Program-made: the position numbers and the translations under genes
In this document: piece after piece, positions 52,630 to 62,275 of the stretch
Layout of the letters: each line of letters starts with the position of its first letter
Position numbering within the stretch: the stretch's first letter is position 1
Notes under the pieces: model-generated
Told to the model about the DNA's origin: nothing
The model's database searches: none
What the model saw: only the letters and a program-made list of their open reading frames with translations
Assembly (NCBI GenBank): GCA_035294245.1
Contig: DATGLG010000034.1
Coordinates: 1-64,000, forward strand
Length of the DNA: 64,000 nt
Reading direction: 5' to 3'
DNA from: DATGLG01 sp035294245
Lineage (GTDB): Bacteria > Pseudomonadota > Alphaproteobacteria > JACZXZ01

Positions 52630-53560
52630 AGATCAGCCCGGAACCTCCGTGCCGACGGGCAATTCGCCGGGCGAGCGCTGCGGCTTCGTCGCCCTGCTCG
52701 GCGCGCCCAATGCGGGAAAGTCCACTCTCACCAATGCCCTCGTGGGCGCCAAGATCTCGATCGTCACGCCAAAGGTGCAGACGACGCGGATGCGCATCGT
52801 CGGCATCGCCGTCCTCGGCTCGGCGCAGCTCGTTCTGGTGGACACGCCCGGGATCTTCGCGCCTCGGCGTCGGCTTGACCGGGCCATGGTCGCAGCGGCC
52901 TGGAAGGGCGCGCGCGACGCCGATGTCGTCTGCCTGATCGTCGATTCGAAGCGGGGCCTCGACGACGATACGCGGCGGATCGTCGAGGGGCTCCGCGGGA
53001 GCGGGACCAAGGCGGTTCTTGTTCTCAACAAGATCGACGAGGTGAGAAAACCGCTCCTCCTCGATCTCGCTGCCCGCATGAATGCCGAAGGGGTCTTCAC
53101 CGATACCTTCATGATCTCGGCCCTTACGGGCGACGGTGTCGCGGATTTGCGCGCCTTCCTCGCCGCCCGCATGCCTTCCGGGCCCTGGCTCTATCCCGAG
53201 GATCAGCTCTCGGACCTGCCGCAGCGGCTCCTGGCTGCCGAACTCGTTCGTGAGCAAGTGTTCCTGCAACTGCATCAGGAGCTGCCGTATGGCAGCGCCG
53301 TCGAGGTGGAGAGCTGGGAGGAGTTTGCCGATGGCAGCGCCAAGGTGACGGCGGTCATCTATGTCCAGCGCGAGGGGCAGCGGCCGATCGTGCTCGGCCG
53401 AAACGGCAGTCGCATCAAGTCCATCGGCGTCGCGGCGCGCAAGGAGCTTGAGCTTCTCCTCGGCAGGCGCGTCCACCTTATGCTTCGCGTCAAGGTGCAG
53501 GAAGACTGGCAGGAAAGGCCGGAGCTTTATCGCGGGCTCGGCCTCGATTTCGAAGTGTAG
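52622..53560 (+). CDS. era: GTPase Era
   Basis: A 312-residue GTPase with G1 GAPNAGKSTL, G3 DTPG, G4 NKID and a C-terminal KH domain (GRNGSRIKSIGVAARKELELLL). It binds the 3' end of 16S rRNA and assists 30S assembly. GTG 52622 overlaps the rnc 3' end. Confidence 0.96.
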   Translation: MAEDQPGTSVPTGNSPGERCGFVALLGAPNAGKSTLTNALVGAKISIVTPKVQTTRMRIVGIAVLGSAQLVLVDTPGIFAPRRRLDRAMVAAAWKGARDADVVCLIVDSKRGLDDDTRRIVEGLRGSGTKAVLVLNKIDEVRKPLLLDLAARMNAEGVFTDTFMISALTGDGVADLRAFLAARMPSGPWLYPEDQLSDLPQRLLAAELVREQVFLQLHQELPYGSAVEVESWEEFADGSAKVTAVIYVQREGQRPIVLGRNGSRIKSIGVAARKELELLLGRRVHLMLRVKVQEDWQERPELYRGLGLDFEV

Positions 53561-53625
53561 AAGCGCCGGTCGCGGCGCCGCAAATCCCGCTCGTCAGGGC
53601 CTTTGCCTTGCGCTAAACCGCTCTC

Positions 53626-54405
53626 ATGGAATGGACGGACGAAGGCATCGTCCTCTCGGCAAGACGACATGGCGAGAGCGCCGCGATCGTGCAGCTCCTG
53701 ACTCGCGGTCACGGCCGGCATCCAGGTCTCGTTCACGGGGGCGCGGGCGCGAGGCTGCGCGGCATGCTCCAGCCGGGAAACCGCGTGCAGGCGACGTGGC
53801 GGGCGCGGCTTGCGGAGCATCTCGGCACCTATAGCTGCGAGCTCCTCCACAGCGGTGCCGCCGCGCTGCTCGATGACGCGCTGAGGCTGGCCGCACTTGC
53901 GGCCGCATGTGCCGTCGCCGAGGCGGCGCTGCCCGAGCGGGAACCGCACACGGCCGTGTTCACCGGCCTGGCGGCACTCATCGCGGCGTGGGAGTCGACC
54001 GACCGCATCGCAGGATGGGGGCGCGCCCTGGTGCAATGGGAGCTTGGACTCCTTGCGGAGCTCGGCTTCGGCCTCGACCTCGCCCGCTGCGCCGCCACGG
54101 GCCGTAATGACGAGCTCGCCTATGTCTCGCCGCGAACGGGCCGGGCGGTTTCGCTTTCCGCGGGCGAGCCGTACAAGGATCGCCTCCTCCCCCTGCCAGC
54201 CTTCCTCGTAAAGGCCGGGGCCGCTGCGCGTGAGGACGACATTCTTCCCGGCCTCGCCCTGACGGGCCATTTTCTTGAGCGCCATGTTTTTGCCGGGTTG
54301 CATCGGTCGATCCCGCCCGCGCGGATTCATCTGCTGAATCGGCTTCGGCGCGCGCTCCGCGGTGCCGGCAAGCTGACGACAGACACGGATTGCCCGAGGA
54401 TTTGA
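53626..54405 (+). CDS. recO: DNA repair protein RecO
   Basis: A 259-residue RecO: N-terminal OB fold (MEWTDEGIVLSARRHGESAAIVQLLT), and a helical domain with LGFGLDLARCAATG and YVSPRTGRAVS. It loads RecA in the RecFOR pathway. The zinc cysteines of many RecO proteins are missing, as is usual in alphaproteobacteria. It precedes parC by 47 bases. Confidence 0.93.
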   Translation: MEWTDEGIVLSARRHGESAAIVQLLTRGHGRHPGLVHGGAGARLRGMLQPGNRVQATWRARLAEHLGTYSCELLHSGAAALLDDALRLAALAAACAVAEAALPEREPHTAVFTGLAALIAAWESTDRIAGWGRALVQWELGLLAELGFGLDLARCAATGRNDELAYVSPRTGRAVSLSAGEPYKDRLLPLPAFLVKAGAAAREDDILPGLALTGHFLERHVFAGLHRSIPPARIHLLNRLRRALRGAGKLTTDTDCPRI

Positions 54406-54452
54406 CCGCAGGCGCCGCTCCGGCTACATCGAGACTCCGGAAAGGAGATTCC

Positions 54453-56687
54453 ATGGCCGACACGACAATCGCCGACGAAATCCGCCCGACGCCGTTCTCC
54501 GACGCGCTCAGCGAGCGCTATCTTTCCTATGCGCTCTCGACGATCATGGCGCGGTCCTTGCCGGATGTCCGCGATGGGCTCAAGCCCGTCCACCGGCGTC
54601 TCCTTCACGCCATGCGTCAACTCAAGCTCGACCCCGATCAGGGCTTCAAGAAATGCGCGCGCATCGTCGGCGACGTCATGGGCAAGTACCATCCCCACGG
54701 GGACATGGCGATCTACGACGCCCTGGTCCGCCTCGCTCAAGATTTCGCGGCGCGCTATCCCCTCATCGACGGACAGGGGAATTTCGGCAATGTCGACGGC
54801 GACAACGCCGCGGCGATGCGCTACACCGAAGCGCGGCTCACCCACATCGCCGAGCTGCTGCTCGAGGGCATCGACGAGGACGCCGTCGATTTCCGCCCCA
54901 CCTATGACGGCGAAGGCGACGAGCCGGTGGTTTTGCCGGCCAATTTCCCCAATCTTCTCGCCAACGGCGCCCAGGGCATCGCGGTCGGCATGGCGACGAG
55001 CATTCCTCCCCATAACGTCGGGGAGCTGTGCGACGCCCTGCTCCATTTGATCGAGCGACCGGACGCGCGAATCGAGACCCTCGTGCGTCTCATCCCCGGC
55101 CCCGATTTCCCGACGGGCGGCATTCTCGTCGAGCCGCGGGACTCGATCCTTGCCGCTTATGCGAGCGGGCGCGGCAGTTTTCGGCTGCGCGCGCGCTGGA
55201 CCGCCGAGAAGCTCAAGGGCGGCACCTATCAGATCGTGGTCACCGAGGTGCCCTATCAGGTGCAGAAAGCGCGACTGGTCGAGAAGATCGCCGAGCTGCT
55301 GCAGCAGAGGAAGCTGGCGCTGCTGGCGGACGTTCGGGACGAATCCACCGACCAGGTCCGCCTCGTGCTCGAGCCCAAAAGCCGGAACGTCGATCCTGAG
55401 GTCCTGATGGAGACGCTGTTCCGCCAAACCGAGCTGGAGACCCGCATCGGGCTCAACATGAACGTGCTCGACGGCGGAACGGTGCCCCGCGTCATGAATC
55501 TTCGCGAGGCCCTGCGCGCCTATCTCGACCATCGCCACGACGTCCTGGTTCGGCGCTCGCGGCATCGACTCGGCAAGATCGAGGCGCGGCTCGAAATCCT
55601 CGAGGGCCTGCGCATCGCCTATCTCAACATCGACGAGGTGATTCGCATCATCCGCGAGGATGACGATCCCAAGGCCGTCATGATGCGGCGCTGGAAACTC
55701 AGCGAGGCGCAGGTCGAGGCGATCCTGAACATGCGGCTGCGTGCCCTGCGCAGGCTCGAGGAAATCGAGATCAAGAAGGAGCACAAGGAGCTTTCGGCCG
55801 AGCGCGCCGAGATCAGGGCGCTGCTCAAGGACGAGGCACGGCGCTGGAAAGCGATCGCCGAGGAGGTTCGGGCGCTCAAGGCGCGGTTCGGCCCCAAGAC
55901 GCCCCTCGGGCGCCGGCGCACCGATATTGGTGCTGCCCCCGCCCTCGAGGCGGTTCCCGTCGATGCCTATGTCGAGCGCGAGCCGATTACGGTGATCTGC
56001 TCGGAGAAGGGCTGGATCCGCGCGGTGAAAGGGCATCTCGCGGACACCTCCGATCTCAAATACAAAGAGGGTGACCGCGGCAAGTTCACGCTCCACGCCG
56101 AGACCACGGACAAGCTCCTCGTCTTCGCGACCAACGGCCGCTTCTACACGCTCGGCTGCGACAAGCTGCCGGGAGGCCGCGGCTTTGGCGAGCCGCTGCG
56201 CCTGATGGTGGAGCTTGGTAACGATCAGGACATCGTCCATATGCGCGTCTTCCGCGCCGAGGAGAGGCTTCTGCTTGCCGCCAGCGACGGCCGTGGATTC
56301 GTCGTCAAGGCGGACGAGGTGCTTGCTCAAACGCGGGCGGGCAAGCAGGTGCTCAACGTCGAAGGTGATGTCGAGGCTGCCGCCTGCGCGCCTGTGGTGG
56401 GTGACTGGGTTGCCGTCCTCGGGGAGAACCGCAAGCTCCTGGTGTTTCCCCTGGAAGAGGTGCCCGAGATGAGCCGCGGCCGCGGTGTCATCTTCCAGAA
56501 ATACCACGAGGGCGGGCTCTCCGACGTCAAGACGTTCACGATGTCCGAAGGCTTGAGCTGTCGGACGGGTGACCGGACGCGAACCTTTACCAAGGACGAT
56601 CTCAAGGATTGGGTCGGCAAGCGGGCTCAGGCCGGCCGGCTGCCGCCGAGCGGCTTCCCGCGCGCCTACAAGTTCGACGGGAGCTGA
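54453..56687 (+). CDS. parC: DNA topoisomerase IV subunit A
   Basis: A 744-residue ParC: active-site Tyr124 in AMRYTEARL, breakage-reunion domain to about residue 480 and a C-terminal beta-propeller. In the quinolone-determining region HPHGDMAIYDALV, the residue equivalent to E. coli Ser80 is Met85 and that equivalent to Glu84 is Asp89. AAAGGAG five bases before ATG 54453 is an excellent ribosome site. It is convergent with panB, 16 bases apart. Confidence 0.96.
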   Translation: MADTTIADEIRPTPFSDALSERYLSYALSTIMARSLPDVRDGLKPVHRRLLHAMRQLKLDPDQGFKKCARIVGDVMGKYHPHGDMAIYDALVRLAQDFAARYPLIDGQGNFGNVDGDNAAAMRYTEARLTHIAELLLEGIDEDAVDFRPTYDGEGDEPVVLPANFPNLLANGAQGIAVGMATSIPPHNVGELCDALLHLIERPDARIETLVRLIPGPDFPTGGILVEPRDSILAAYASGRGSFRLRARWTAEKLKGGTYQIVVTEVPYQVQKARLVEKIAELLQQRKLALLADVRDESTDQVRLVLEPKSRNVDPEVLMETLFRQTELETRIGLNMNVLDGGTVPRVMNLREALRAYLDHRHDVLVRRSRHRLGKIEARLEILEGLRIAYLNIDEVIRIIREDDDPKAVMMRRWKLSEAQVEAILNMRLRALRRLEEIEIKKEHKELSAERAEIRALLKDEARRWKAIAEEVRALKARFGPKTPLGRRRTDIGAAPALEAVPVDAYVEREPITVICSEKGWIRAVKGHLADTSDLKYKEGDRGKFTLHAETTDKLLVFATNGRFYTLGCDKLPGGRGFGEPLRLMVELGNDQDIVHMRVFRAEERLLLAASDGRGFVVKADEVLAQTRAGKQVLNVEGDVEAAACAPVVGDWVAVLGENRKLLVFPLEEVPEMSRGRGVIFQKYHEGGLSDVKTFTMSEGLSCRTGDRTRTFTKDDLKDWVGKRAQAGRLPPSGFPRAYKFDGS

Positions 56688-56703
56688 AGCCCCGGGGGCG
56701 CTC

Positions 56704-57543
56704 TCAGGCGGAGGCGCCGCGCGGGGAGCCGGCGCCGAAGCAATGCTCGGGGCCGGGGAAGCGCCGCGCACGCACCTCCTCGGCATAGCGCGCTACGGCC
56801 GCGGAAATCTCCTCGCCGAGAGTCGCATAGCGCTTCACGAAGCGCGGCGTGAAGTCGCCGAACAGGCCCAGAATGTCCTCGGTGACGAGAACTTGCCCGT
56901 CGCACGCGGGCGACGCGCCGATCCCGATCGTCGGGACCGGAAGCGAACTCGTGATCCGGCGCGCAACGTCCTCCATGGTGCCTTCGATGACGACGGCAAA
57001 GGCGCCGGCATCGGCGATGGCCCGCGCATCCGCGCCAATCCGAGTGGCGGCCTCATCGTCGCGTCCCTGGGCCTTGAAGCCGCCGACGGAATGCACCGAT
57101 TGGGGCATGAGACCGACATGCCCCATGACGGGGACGCCGCGTCGGGTCAGGAATCGCACCGTGTCGGCCAACGCCTCGCCTCCCTCCAGCTTGACACCGG
57201 CGCAGCCCGTCTCCGCCATGAGACGCGCCGCATTCCGGAAGGCGATCTCCGGGGATTCCTGATAGGTGCCGAAGGGGAGATCGACGATGACGCAGGCCGT
57301 GCTCGAGCCGCGCATGACCGCCTTGCCGTGGGCCGCCATCATTTCGAGGGTGACCCCGATCGTTGTCTCCATCCCATAGACGACCATGCCGAGCGAATCG
57401 CCGACGAGGAGGAGATCCACATGGGGATCGAGGAGGCGGGCAATCGGCGTCGTGTAGGCCGTGAGCATGACGATCGGCTGCTGGCCCTTGCGGGCGCGGA
57501 GCTCGGGGATCGTGACTCTTCGAGGGCGGACGGGTGTGCTCAT
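56704..57543 (-). CDS. panB: 3-methyl-2-oxobutanoate hydroxymethyltransferase
   Basis: A 279-residue ketopantoate hydroxymethyltransferase: LTAYTTPIARLLD, the metal aspartate in LLVGDSLGMVVYG, VIVDLPFGTYQ, VKLEGGE, VMGHVGLMPQSV, and catalytic glutamate in VIEGTMEDVA. It uses 5,10-methylene-tetrahydrofolate in pantothenate synthesis. ATG 57543 has GAGGAA upstream. panC is not adjacent. Confidence 0.95.
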   Translation of the reverse strand: MSTPVRPRRVTIPELRARKGQQPIVMLTAYTTPIARLLDPHVDLLLVGDSLGMVVYGMETTIGVTLEMMAAHGKAVMRGSSTACVIVDLPFGTYQESPEIAFRNAARLMAETGCAGVKLEGGEALADTVRFLTRRGVPVMGHVGLMPQSVHSVGGFKAQGRDDEAATRIGADARAIADAGAFAVVIEGTMEDVARRITSSLPVPTIGIGASPACDGQVLVTEDILGLFGDFTPRFVKRYATLGEEISAAVARYAEEVRARRFPGPEHCFGAGSPRGASA

Positions 57544-57643
57544 CGCGAAATTCCTCAAAGGCGCCGATTGCCGGCGTGCCGGGCGGCGGTCAGGCCTCCT
57601 CATGCCGCGCGAGCTCAGGTGGAATCCGGAAGAGGCAAGCGCC

Positions 57644-58387
57644 TCAAGGATTTGCAGGCTCGAGCCTGTGCCAACCCGCGCTCCCCAGCGCCTCCAGGGG
57701 ACGGAAGCGTGCCTTATAGGCCATTTTGGGGCTGCCGGATACCCAATAGCCGAGATACACATAGGGGAGGCCGCGCTGGCGCGCCGTCTCGATGAGCCAG
57801 AGGATCATATGGCTGCCCAGGCTTTGCCATGCCGGAGCCGGCTCGAAGAAGCTGTAGACGGCCGAGAACCCGTCGGACAGGCGATCCGTGAGACAGACTG
57901 CGACGAGCTCGCCCTTGGGGTCGCGGAACTCCACCAGGGCGCTGTCGATCGGGCTGTCCTCGACCATGTTGCGGTAGTCGTCGTAATCCATGAGCGCCAT
58001 TTCGCCGTCGCCATGACGCTTCGCGATATAGCGGCGGAAAATGGCGTATTGCTCGCGGGTGGCGCGGGCTTCGCATTCCTCCGCGGCGAGCGCCCGGTTC
58101 GCCCGGCGGATGCGCCGCATCCATGCTTTGTCCTCGAAGGCGCTGGCGACGACGCGAACCGGCACGCAGGCCGAGCAGTCGGAGCAGGACGGGCGGAAGG
58201 CCACTTGGTGGCTGCGTCGGAAGCCGCAACGCAGCAGCATCTCGTAAAGCGAGGGAGCATTGCTCCCCGTCAGCTCGGTGAAGATGCTGCGCTCGACGCG
58301 GCCGTAGAGATAAGGGCAGGGGCGGGGCCCGGAGAGATAGAAATGGCGCGATAGCCGCGCAAAGCCCTCGGACGAACCGGATGGCAT
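57644..58387 (-). CDS. bpt: Leucyl/arginyl-tRNA--protein transferase (Bpt/Ate family)
   Basis: A 247-residue transferase: PCPYLYGRVERSIFTEL near the N-terminus, the cysteine cluster FRPSCSDCSACVPVRV, and LGYWVSGSPKMAYKARFRPLE at the end. It adds leucine to N-terminal Asp/Glu, marking proteins for ClpS/ClpAP. AAGGA precedes ATG 58387; a GTG at 58390 is equally possible. The gene lies near parC in many Hyphomicrobiales. Confidence 0.92.
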   Translation of the reverse strand: MPSGSSEGFARLSRHFYLSGPRPCPYLYGRVERSIFTELTGSNAPSLYEMLLRCGFRRSHQVAFRPSCSDCSACVPVRVVASAFEDKAWMRRIRRANRALAAEECEARATREQYAIFRRYIAKRHGDGEMALMDYDDYRNMVEDSPIDSALVEFRDPKGELVAVCLTDRLSDGFSAVYSFFEPAPAWQSLGSHMILWLIETARQRGLPYVYLGYWVSGSPKMAYKARFRPLEALGSAGWHRLEPANP

Positions 58388-58501
58388 CACTTTATCCTTC
58401 AGCGCGAACGCGTCGGCGGGTGTGACATCGACATCCCATCTGTCCTCGGGATATTCGGTCGCGCCGCCGATTATCGGGTCTCGTCATCCCGTCGCGCAAG
58501 C

Positions 58502-59041
58502 TCAGCGCCTCCTGTCGCGGTCGGGACCCAAGACCATCACCTTGGCCGCACGGATCACTACCGTCCCCGACAGATAGTCATGTAGGCACCGACGCCGCCG
58601 GTTGAAGAGGGCGAATCCCAGCAGCAGCCACATCAGAAGCGCGGCAGTGAGATAGGACATGCCCCAGAATAGAGCCGCACGCAGAAGCGCCTGGGCGAAG
58701 GGGGGGCGCGCGCCGGTCCAGCTGCGCACCTCGATCCCGAAGGCGCGCATCCCAAGCGTCGCCGACCGCCGTCCCGCAACCTGCAGCGAATCGTAGGCGA
58801 GGGGGATCACCACGCTGACGAGGAGAAGGGGCAGCGAAAGGAGCCCGAGACTGATGACGTGGAGGGCGAAGAAGAAAATATTGAAGATGAGCACGAGCAG
58901 GATGATCAGGAAAAAGTCGAGGAGATGGGCGGCGATCCGCCGCAGCACGACGCCTTCGTAATATTCCGGATGATCGAGCGGGTCGGGCGCGGCGGATTGC
59001 CACACCTCGGGACTCTCGTGGGGGCCGGGATGGAACGCCAA
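58502..59041 (-). CDS. RDD-family membrane protein
   Basis: A 179-residue protein with three to four helices: RRIAAHLLDFFLIILLVLIF (the R and D of the RDD motif), SATLGMRAFGIEVR, and a C-terminal RRRCLHDYLSGTVVI. The function is unknown; some RDD proteins are ion antiporters. The location beside bpt is conserved in related genomes. Confidence 0.88.
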   Translation of the reverse strand: MAFHPGPHESPEVWQSAAPDPLDHPEYYEGVVLRRIAAHLLDFFLIILLVLIFNIFFFALHVISLGLLSLPLLLVSVVIPLAYDSLQVAGRRSATLGMRAFGIEVRSWTGARPPFAQALLRAALFWGMSYLTAALLMWLLLGFALFNRRRRCLHDYLSGTVVIRAAKVMVLGPDRDRRR

Positions 59042-59131
59042 CCGCTTTCACCTCGCCGCGCAGAGGACAAGCAAAAGGTAAGCGCGGCCGGCGTCAAAGG
59101 CAATCCGGCTCACGATGCAGCGGTCGGACCG

Positions 59132-60115
59132 TTAACCTTGCGTGTTCTGGAGCAGCGTGATGCTGATGCGACGATTGCGCGGATCGAGCGGATTCTTGGG
59201 GAAGAGCGGATCGGTGTCGGCCTTGCCGACGACGCGGGCGATGCGGTCCGCCGGCAAGCCGGCATCGAGCAGGGCGCGACGGCTCGCATTGGCGCGATCG
59301 CTCGAGAGCTCCCAATTTCCGTAATTCGCGCCGGTCGTATAGGGGTGGGCGTCGGTATGCCCCTCGATCGCGATCTTGTTCTTGGTCAATTCGACCGCCT
59401 TCGCGACTTGGGCGAGGAGCTCGCGCGTATAGTCGTACATTTGCGCGCTGCCGAGGGGGAACATCGAGAGCTTGTCTTGGTCCACGATCTGGATGCGCAT
59501 GCCGTCGGGCGTGCGATCGATGATGAGGCTGTCCTTGAGGGCGCGCAATTCGGGAACCGCCTGGATCGCCTGGCGCAGCTCCTGCTCGGCCTTCTTGAAG
59601 GCCTTCTCCTGCTCTTCCGCGGCGATCGCCTTCTTCTGCGCTTCTGTGAGGCTCGCCGTCTTCGGCGCGGTCTCCCCGGCGGCCTCGGTATGGGCGGTGG
59701 GCTGTCCGCCGCTATGGTCCTTGTCCTGGTCGACCTTATCGCGCCCGCCATCGGTATCGTCCGAATCCGGATTCGACTCTGTGGGATTGGTCTGGCCCGG
59801 GACCGGCGGCAGCGCGATCGTCACATGCACGGGACTCGTGGAGTTCATCGCGCCGTTGGGATTGGGGCTCATGCCGCCGAGGATGCCGCCGGTGCCGCTT
59901 GTCTCCTTCGAGACGCTGCCGGGCGCGAAATAATTCGAGATGCCGGTGCGCTGCTCCTGGGTGGTCGCATTGAGCAGCCACAGCAGGAGAAAAAAGGCCA
60001 TCATTGCCGTCACGAAGTCGGCATAGGCCACTTTCCATGAGCCGCCGTGATGACCGCCATGGCCGCCCTTCTTGACCTTGCGGATGACGATATCGGGCTG
60101 GTTGCTCTCCGCCAT
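59132..60115 (-). CDS. motB: Flagellar motor stator protein MotB
   Basis: A 327-residue protein. It has a basic N-terminus with a glycine/histidine stretch (KKGGHGGHHGGS), one membrane helix carrying the proton-binding aspartate (VAYADFVTAMMAFFLLLWLL), an acidic linker and coiled-coil region (about residues 140-190), and a C-terminal OmpA peptidoglycan-binding domain (IEGHTDAHPY; SSDRANASRRALL). It anchors the stator to the wall. It follows motA by 32 bases. Confidence 0.92.
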   Translation of the reverse strand: MAESNQPDIVIRKVKKGGHGGHHGGSWKVAYADFVTAMMAFFLLLWLLNATTQEQRTGISNYFAPGSVSKETSGTGGILGGMSPNPNGAMNSTSPVHVTIALPPVPGQTNPTESNPDSDDTDGGRDKVDQDKDHSGGQPTAHTEAAGETAPKTASLTEAQKKAIAAEEQEKAFKKAEQELRQAIQAVPELRALKDSLIIDRTPDGMRIQIVDQDKLSMFPLGSAQMYDYTRELLAQVAKAVELTKNKIAIEGHTDAHPYTTGANYGNWELSSDRANASRRALLDAGLPADRIARVVGKADTDPLFPKNPLDPRNRRISITLLQNTQG

Positions 60116-60147
60116 GGACGCCGGTGCTCCGGATGCCGCCGCGCGGT

Positions 60148-61011
60148 CTAGGCGGCCGGCGGCAGTGCGGCGGTCGCTTCCTCGACCTCATAGAAGGTCG
60201 GCCGCACATTGGAGAGGAGCGCCTTGCGAGCGAATTCGACCGAGATCGCCGGCGCATAGCCTTGCATATGGGCGAGGAGCCCCGCCTTGATGCAATGGAA
60301 GTACTTGAGCTCGGCGTCATAGATGGCGCCCAGGCCGTGCCCGATGGGGCCAACGAAGCCATAGGAGAGCAGCACGCCGAGGAAGGTGCCGACGAGCGCG
60401 GCCGCGATGAGATGGCCCAGGATCGCCGGCGGCTGGTTGATCGAGCCCATGGTATTGATGACGCCGAGGACCGCGGCGACGATGCCGAGCGCGGGCATGC
60501 CGTCGGCGGAGGTTTGCAGCGCCGTCGCGACCTGAGCATGCTCATGATGATGCGTCTCGATTTCCTCGTCGATCAGCGCCTCGATCTCATGCGCCTTATC
60601 GGTGCCGAGCGTCAGCAGGCGGAGATAATCGCAAAGGAAGGTGAGCGCCGCCTTATCGGCGCAAAATTTGGGGAATTGCTGGAAGAGCGTGCTGTCGCCG
60701 GGGTTCTCGACATGCTGCTCGAGCGACAGCATGCCCTTGGTCTTGGCGATCTTGAAGATCTGGTAGAGCAGGCTGAGGAGCTCGAGATAGCTCTCCTTGC
60801 CGTAGCGCGGTCCTTTGAGCAGGTGGGAGATCGCTTTGCCGACTTTGCCGATGACCTGTTTGGGATTGCTGATGAGAAATGCGCCCGCGGCGGCTCCTGC
60901 GATGATGAGGAGCTCGGCCGGCTGTATCAGAACTTTGAAATTGCCGCCCTCGACCAGAAATCCGCCAAACACGGAGCCGAGTACGACCACGATGCCAACC
61001 AGAACGAGCAT
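60148..61011 (-). CDS. motA: Flagellar motor stator protein MotA
   Basis: A 287-residue membrane protein with four helices: GIVVVLGSVFGGFLVEGG, AELLIIAGAAAGAFLIS, MPALGIVAAVLGVINTMGSI and LIAAALVGTFLGVLLSYGFVGPIGHGL. Its large cytoplasmic loop carries charged residues for rotor contact, and it forms the proton channel with MotB. No other flagellar genes are in the window. Confidence 0.94.
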   Translation of the reverse strand: MLVLVGIVVVLGSVFGGFLVEGGNFKVLIQPAELLIIAGAAAGAFLISNPKQVIGKVGKAISHLLKGPRYGKESYLELLSLLYQIFKIAKTKGMLSLEQHVENPGDSTLFQQFPKFCADKAALTFLCDYLRLLTLGTDKAHEIEALIDEEIETHHHEHAQVATALQTSADGMPALGIVAAVLGVINTMGSINQPPAILGHLIAAALVGTFLGVLLSYGFVGPIGHGLGAIYDAELKYFHCIKAGLLAHMQGYAPAISVEFARKALLSNVRPTFYEVEEATAALPPAA

Positions 61012-61085
61012 TCGGTTCCCCGATGCCTGATTTTTGCGCGCGGCACCGAGAGTGGCCCAACATCGTTAAGAACCGGTTTAGACGG

Positions 61086-62252
61086 CTATTTCAGGGCCCT
61101 GGCCAGATCCGCAATGAGATCGTCCACATCCTCGACCCCGACCGAAAGGCGCACCAGCCCGTCGGTCAGCCCGATCGCCGCGCGCTGCTCCGCGGGGATG
61201 GAGGCATGAGTCATGATGGCGGGATGCTCGATCAGGCTTTCCACGCCGCCCAGGCTCTCGGCCAGGGCGAAGAGCTCGCAGCGCTCGAGGAAGCGCCGCG
61301 AGGCCTCCAAGCCGCCCTTGAGGATGGCCGTCACCATGCCGCCGAAGCCGCCGGACATCTGGCGCTTCGCAAGCTCGTGCTGGGGATGGCTTGAGAGACC
61401 CGGATAGATGACCCGCTCGATCCCGGGGTGCCGCTCGAGCCAAGCGGCAATGGCCGCCGCATTTGCGCAGTGGCGCTCCATGCGGAGCGCCAGGGTCTTG
61501 AGGCCCCGCAGGGCCAGGAAGCTGTCGAAGGGCCCGCTTATGGCGCCGACTGCGTTCTGGAGAAAGCCCAGGCGCTCGGCGAGGCCGCGGTTCTCACCCA
61601 CGACGACGACGCCACCCACCATGTCCGAATGGCCGTTCAGATATTTGGTTGCAGAATGCAGCACGAGGTCGAAGCCGAGCTCGAGCGGCCGCTGCACCCA
61701 GGGCGAGGCAAAGGTATTGTCGCAAACCGTAAGGATGCCGCGGCGTCGTGCGATGGCGGCGATATGGCCGAGGTCGACGAGCTTGAGGAGGGGATTGGTC
61801 GGCGATTCGACCCAGATCATTCGCGTCTCGGGAGTCAGCGCCCTATCAAGCGCCGCCGGGTCGGCAAGATCGACGAAGCTTACGTCGAGCCCCGCCGAGC
61901 GTTTTCGCACCCGCTCCAGGAGGCGGTAAGTGCCGCCATAGAGATCGTCGACCGCCACGATATGGTCGCCATGGTCGAGAAGCTCGAGCACCGTTGCCGC
62001 AGCCGCCAAGCCCGAGGCGAAAGCGAAGCCCGCTTGGCCGCTTTCGAGATCGGCAACACAGCGCTCATAGGCCATGCGGGTCGGGTTCTGAGTGCGCGAA
62101 TATTCGTATCCCTTGTGCACCCCGGGACTCTCCTGGACGTATGTCGAGGTAGCATAGATCGGCGTCATGATGGCGCCCGTCGCGGGATCCGGGCTCTGCC
62201 CGGCGTGGATCGCGCGCGTGGCGAAGCCTTGGCGATTCGGCGTGCGAGGCAT
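61086..62252 (-). CDS. Cystathionine gamma-lyase (Cys/Met metabolism PLP enzyme)
   Basis: A 388-residue PLP enzyme: YEYSRTQNPTRMAYERCVADLE, SGLAAAATVLELL, DDLYGGTYRLLERV, WVESPTNPLLKLVD, VCDNTFASPWVQRPLELG and the PLP lysine in LHSATKYLNGHSD. The family includes cystathionine gamma-synthase and gamma-lyase; position 22 bases after a cystathionine beta-synthase gene favours gamma-lyase and reverse transsulfuration (homocysteine to cysteine). Confidence 0.9.
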   Translation of the reverse strand: MPRTPNRQGFATRAIHAGQSPDPATGAIMTPIYATSTYVQESPGVHKGYEYSRTQNPTRMAYERCVADLESGQAGFAFASGLAAAATVLELLDHGDHIVAVDDLYGGTYRLLERVRKRSAGLDVSFVDLADPAALDRALTPETRMIWVESPTNPLLKLVDLGHIAAIARRRGILTVCDNTFASPWVQRPLELGFDLVLHSATKYLNGHSDMVGGVVVVGENRGLAERLGFLQNAVGAISGPFDSFLALRGLKTLALRMERHCANAAAIAAWLERHPGIERVIYPGLSSHPQHELAKRQMSGGFGGMVTAILKGGLEASRRFLERCELFALAESLGGVESLIEHPAIMTHASIPAEQRAAIGLTDGLVRLSVGVEDVDDLIADLARALK

Positions 62253-62275
62253 GTTCTCCTTCCTCCAGGCCGCGA

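Noticed and set aside
54327..56786. An 819-codon minus-strand frame opposite parC
   Set aside because: It is antisense to a complete topoisomerase IV gene with active-site tyrosine; its composition is typical of a shadow frame.
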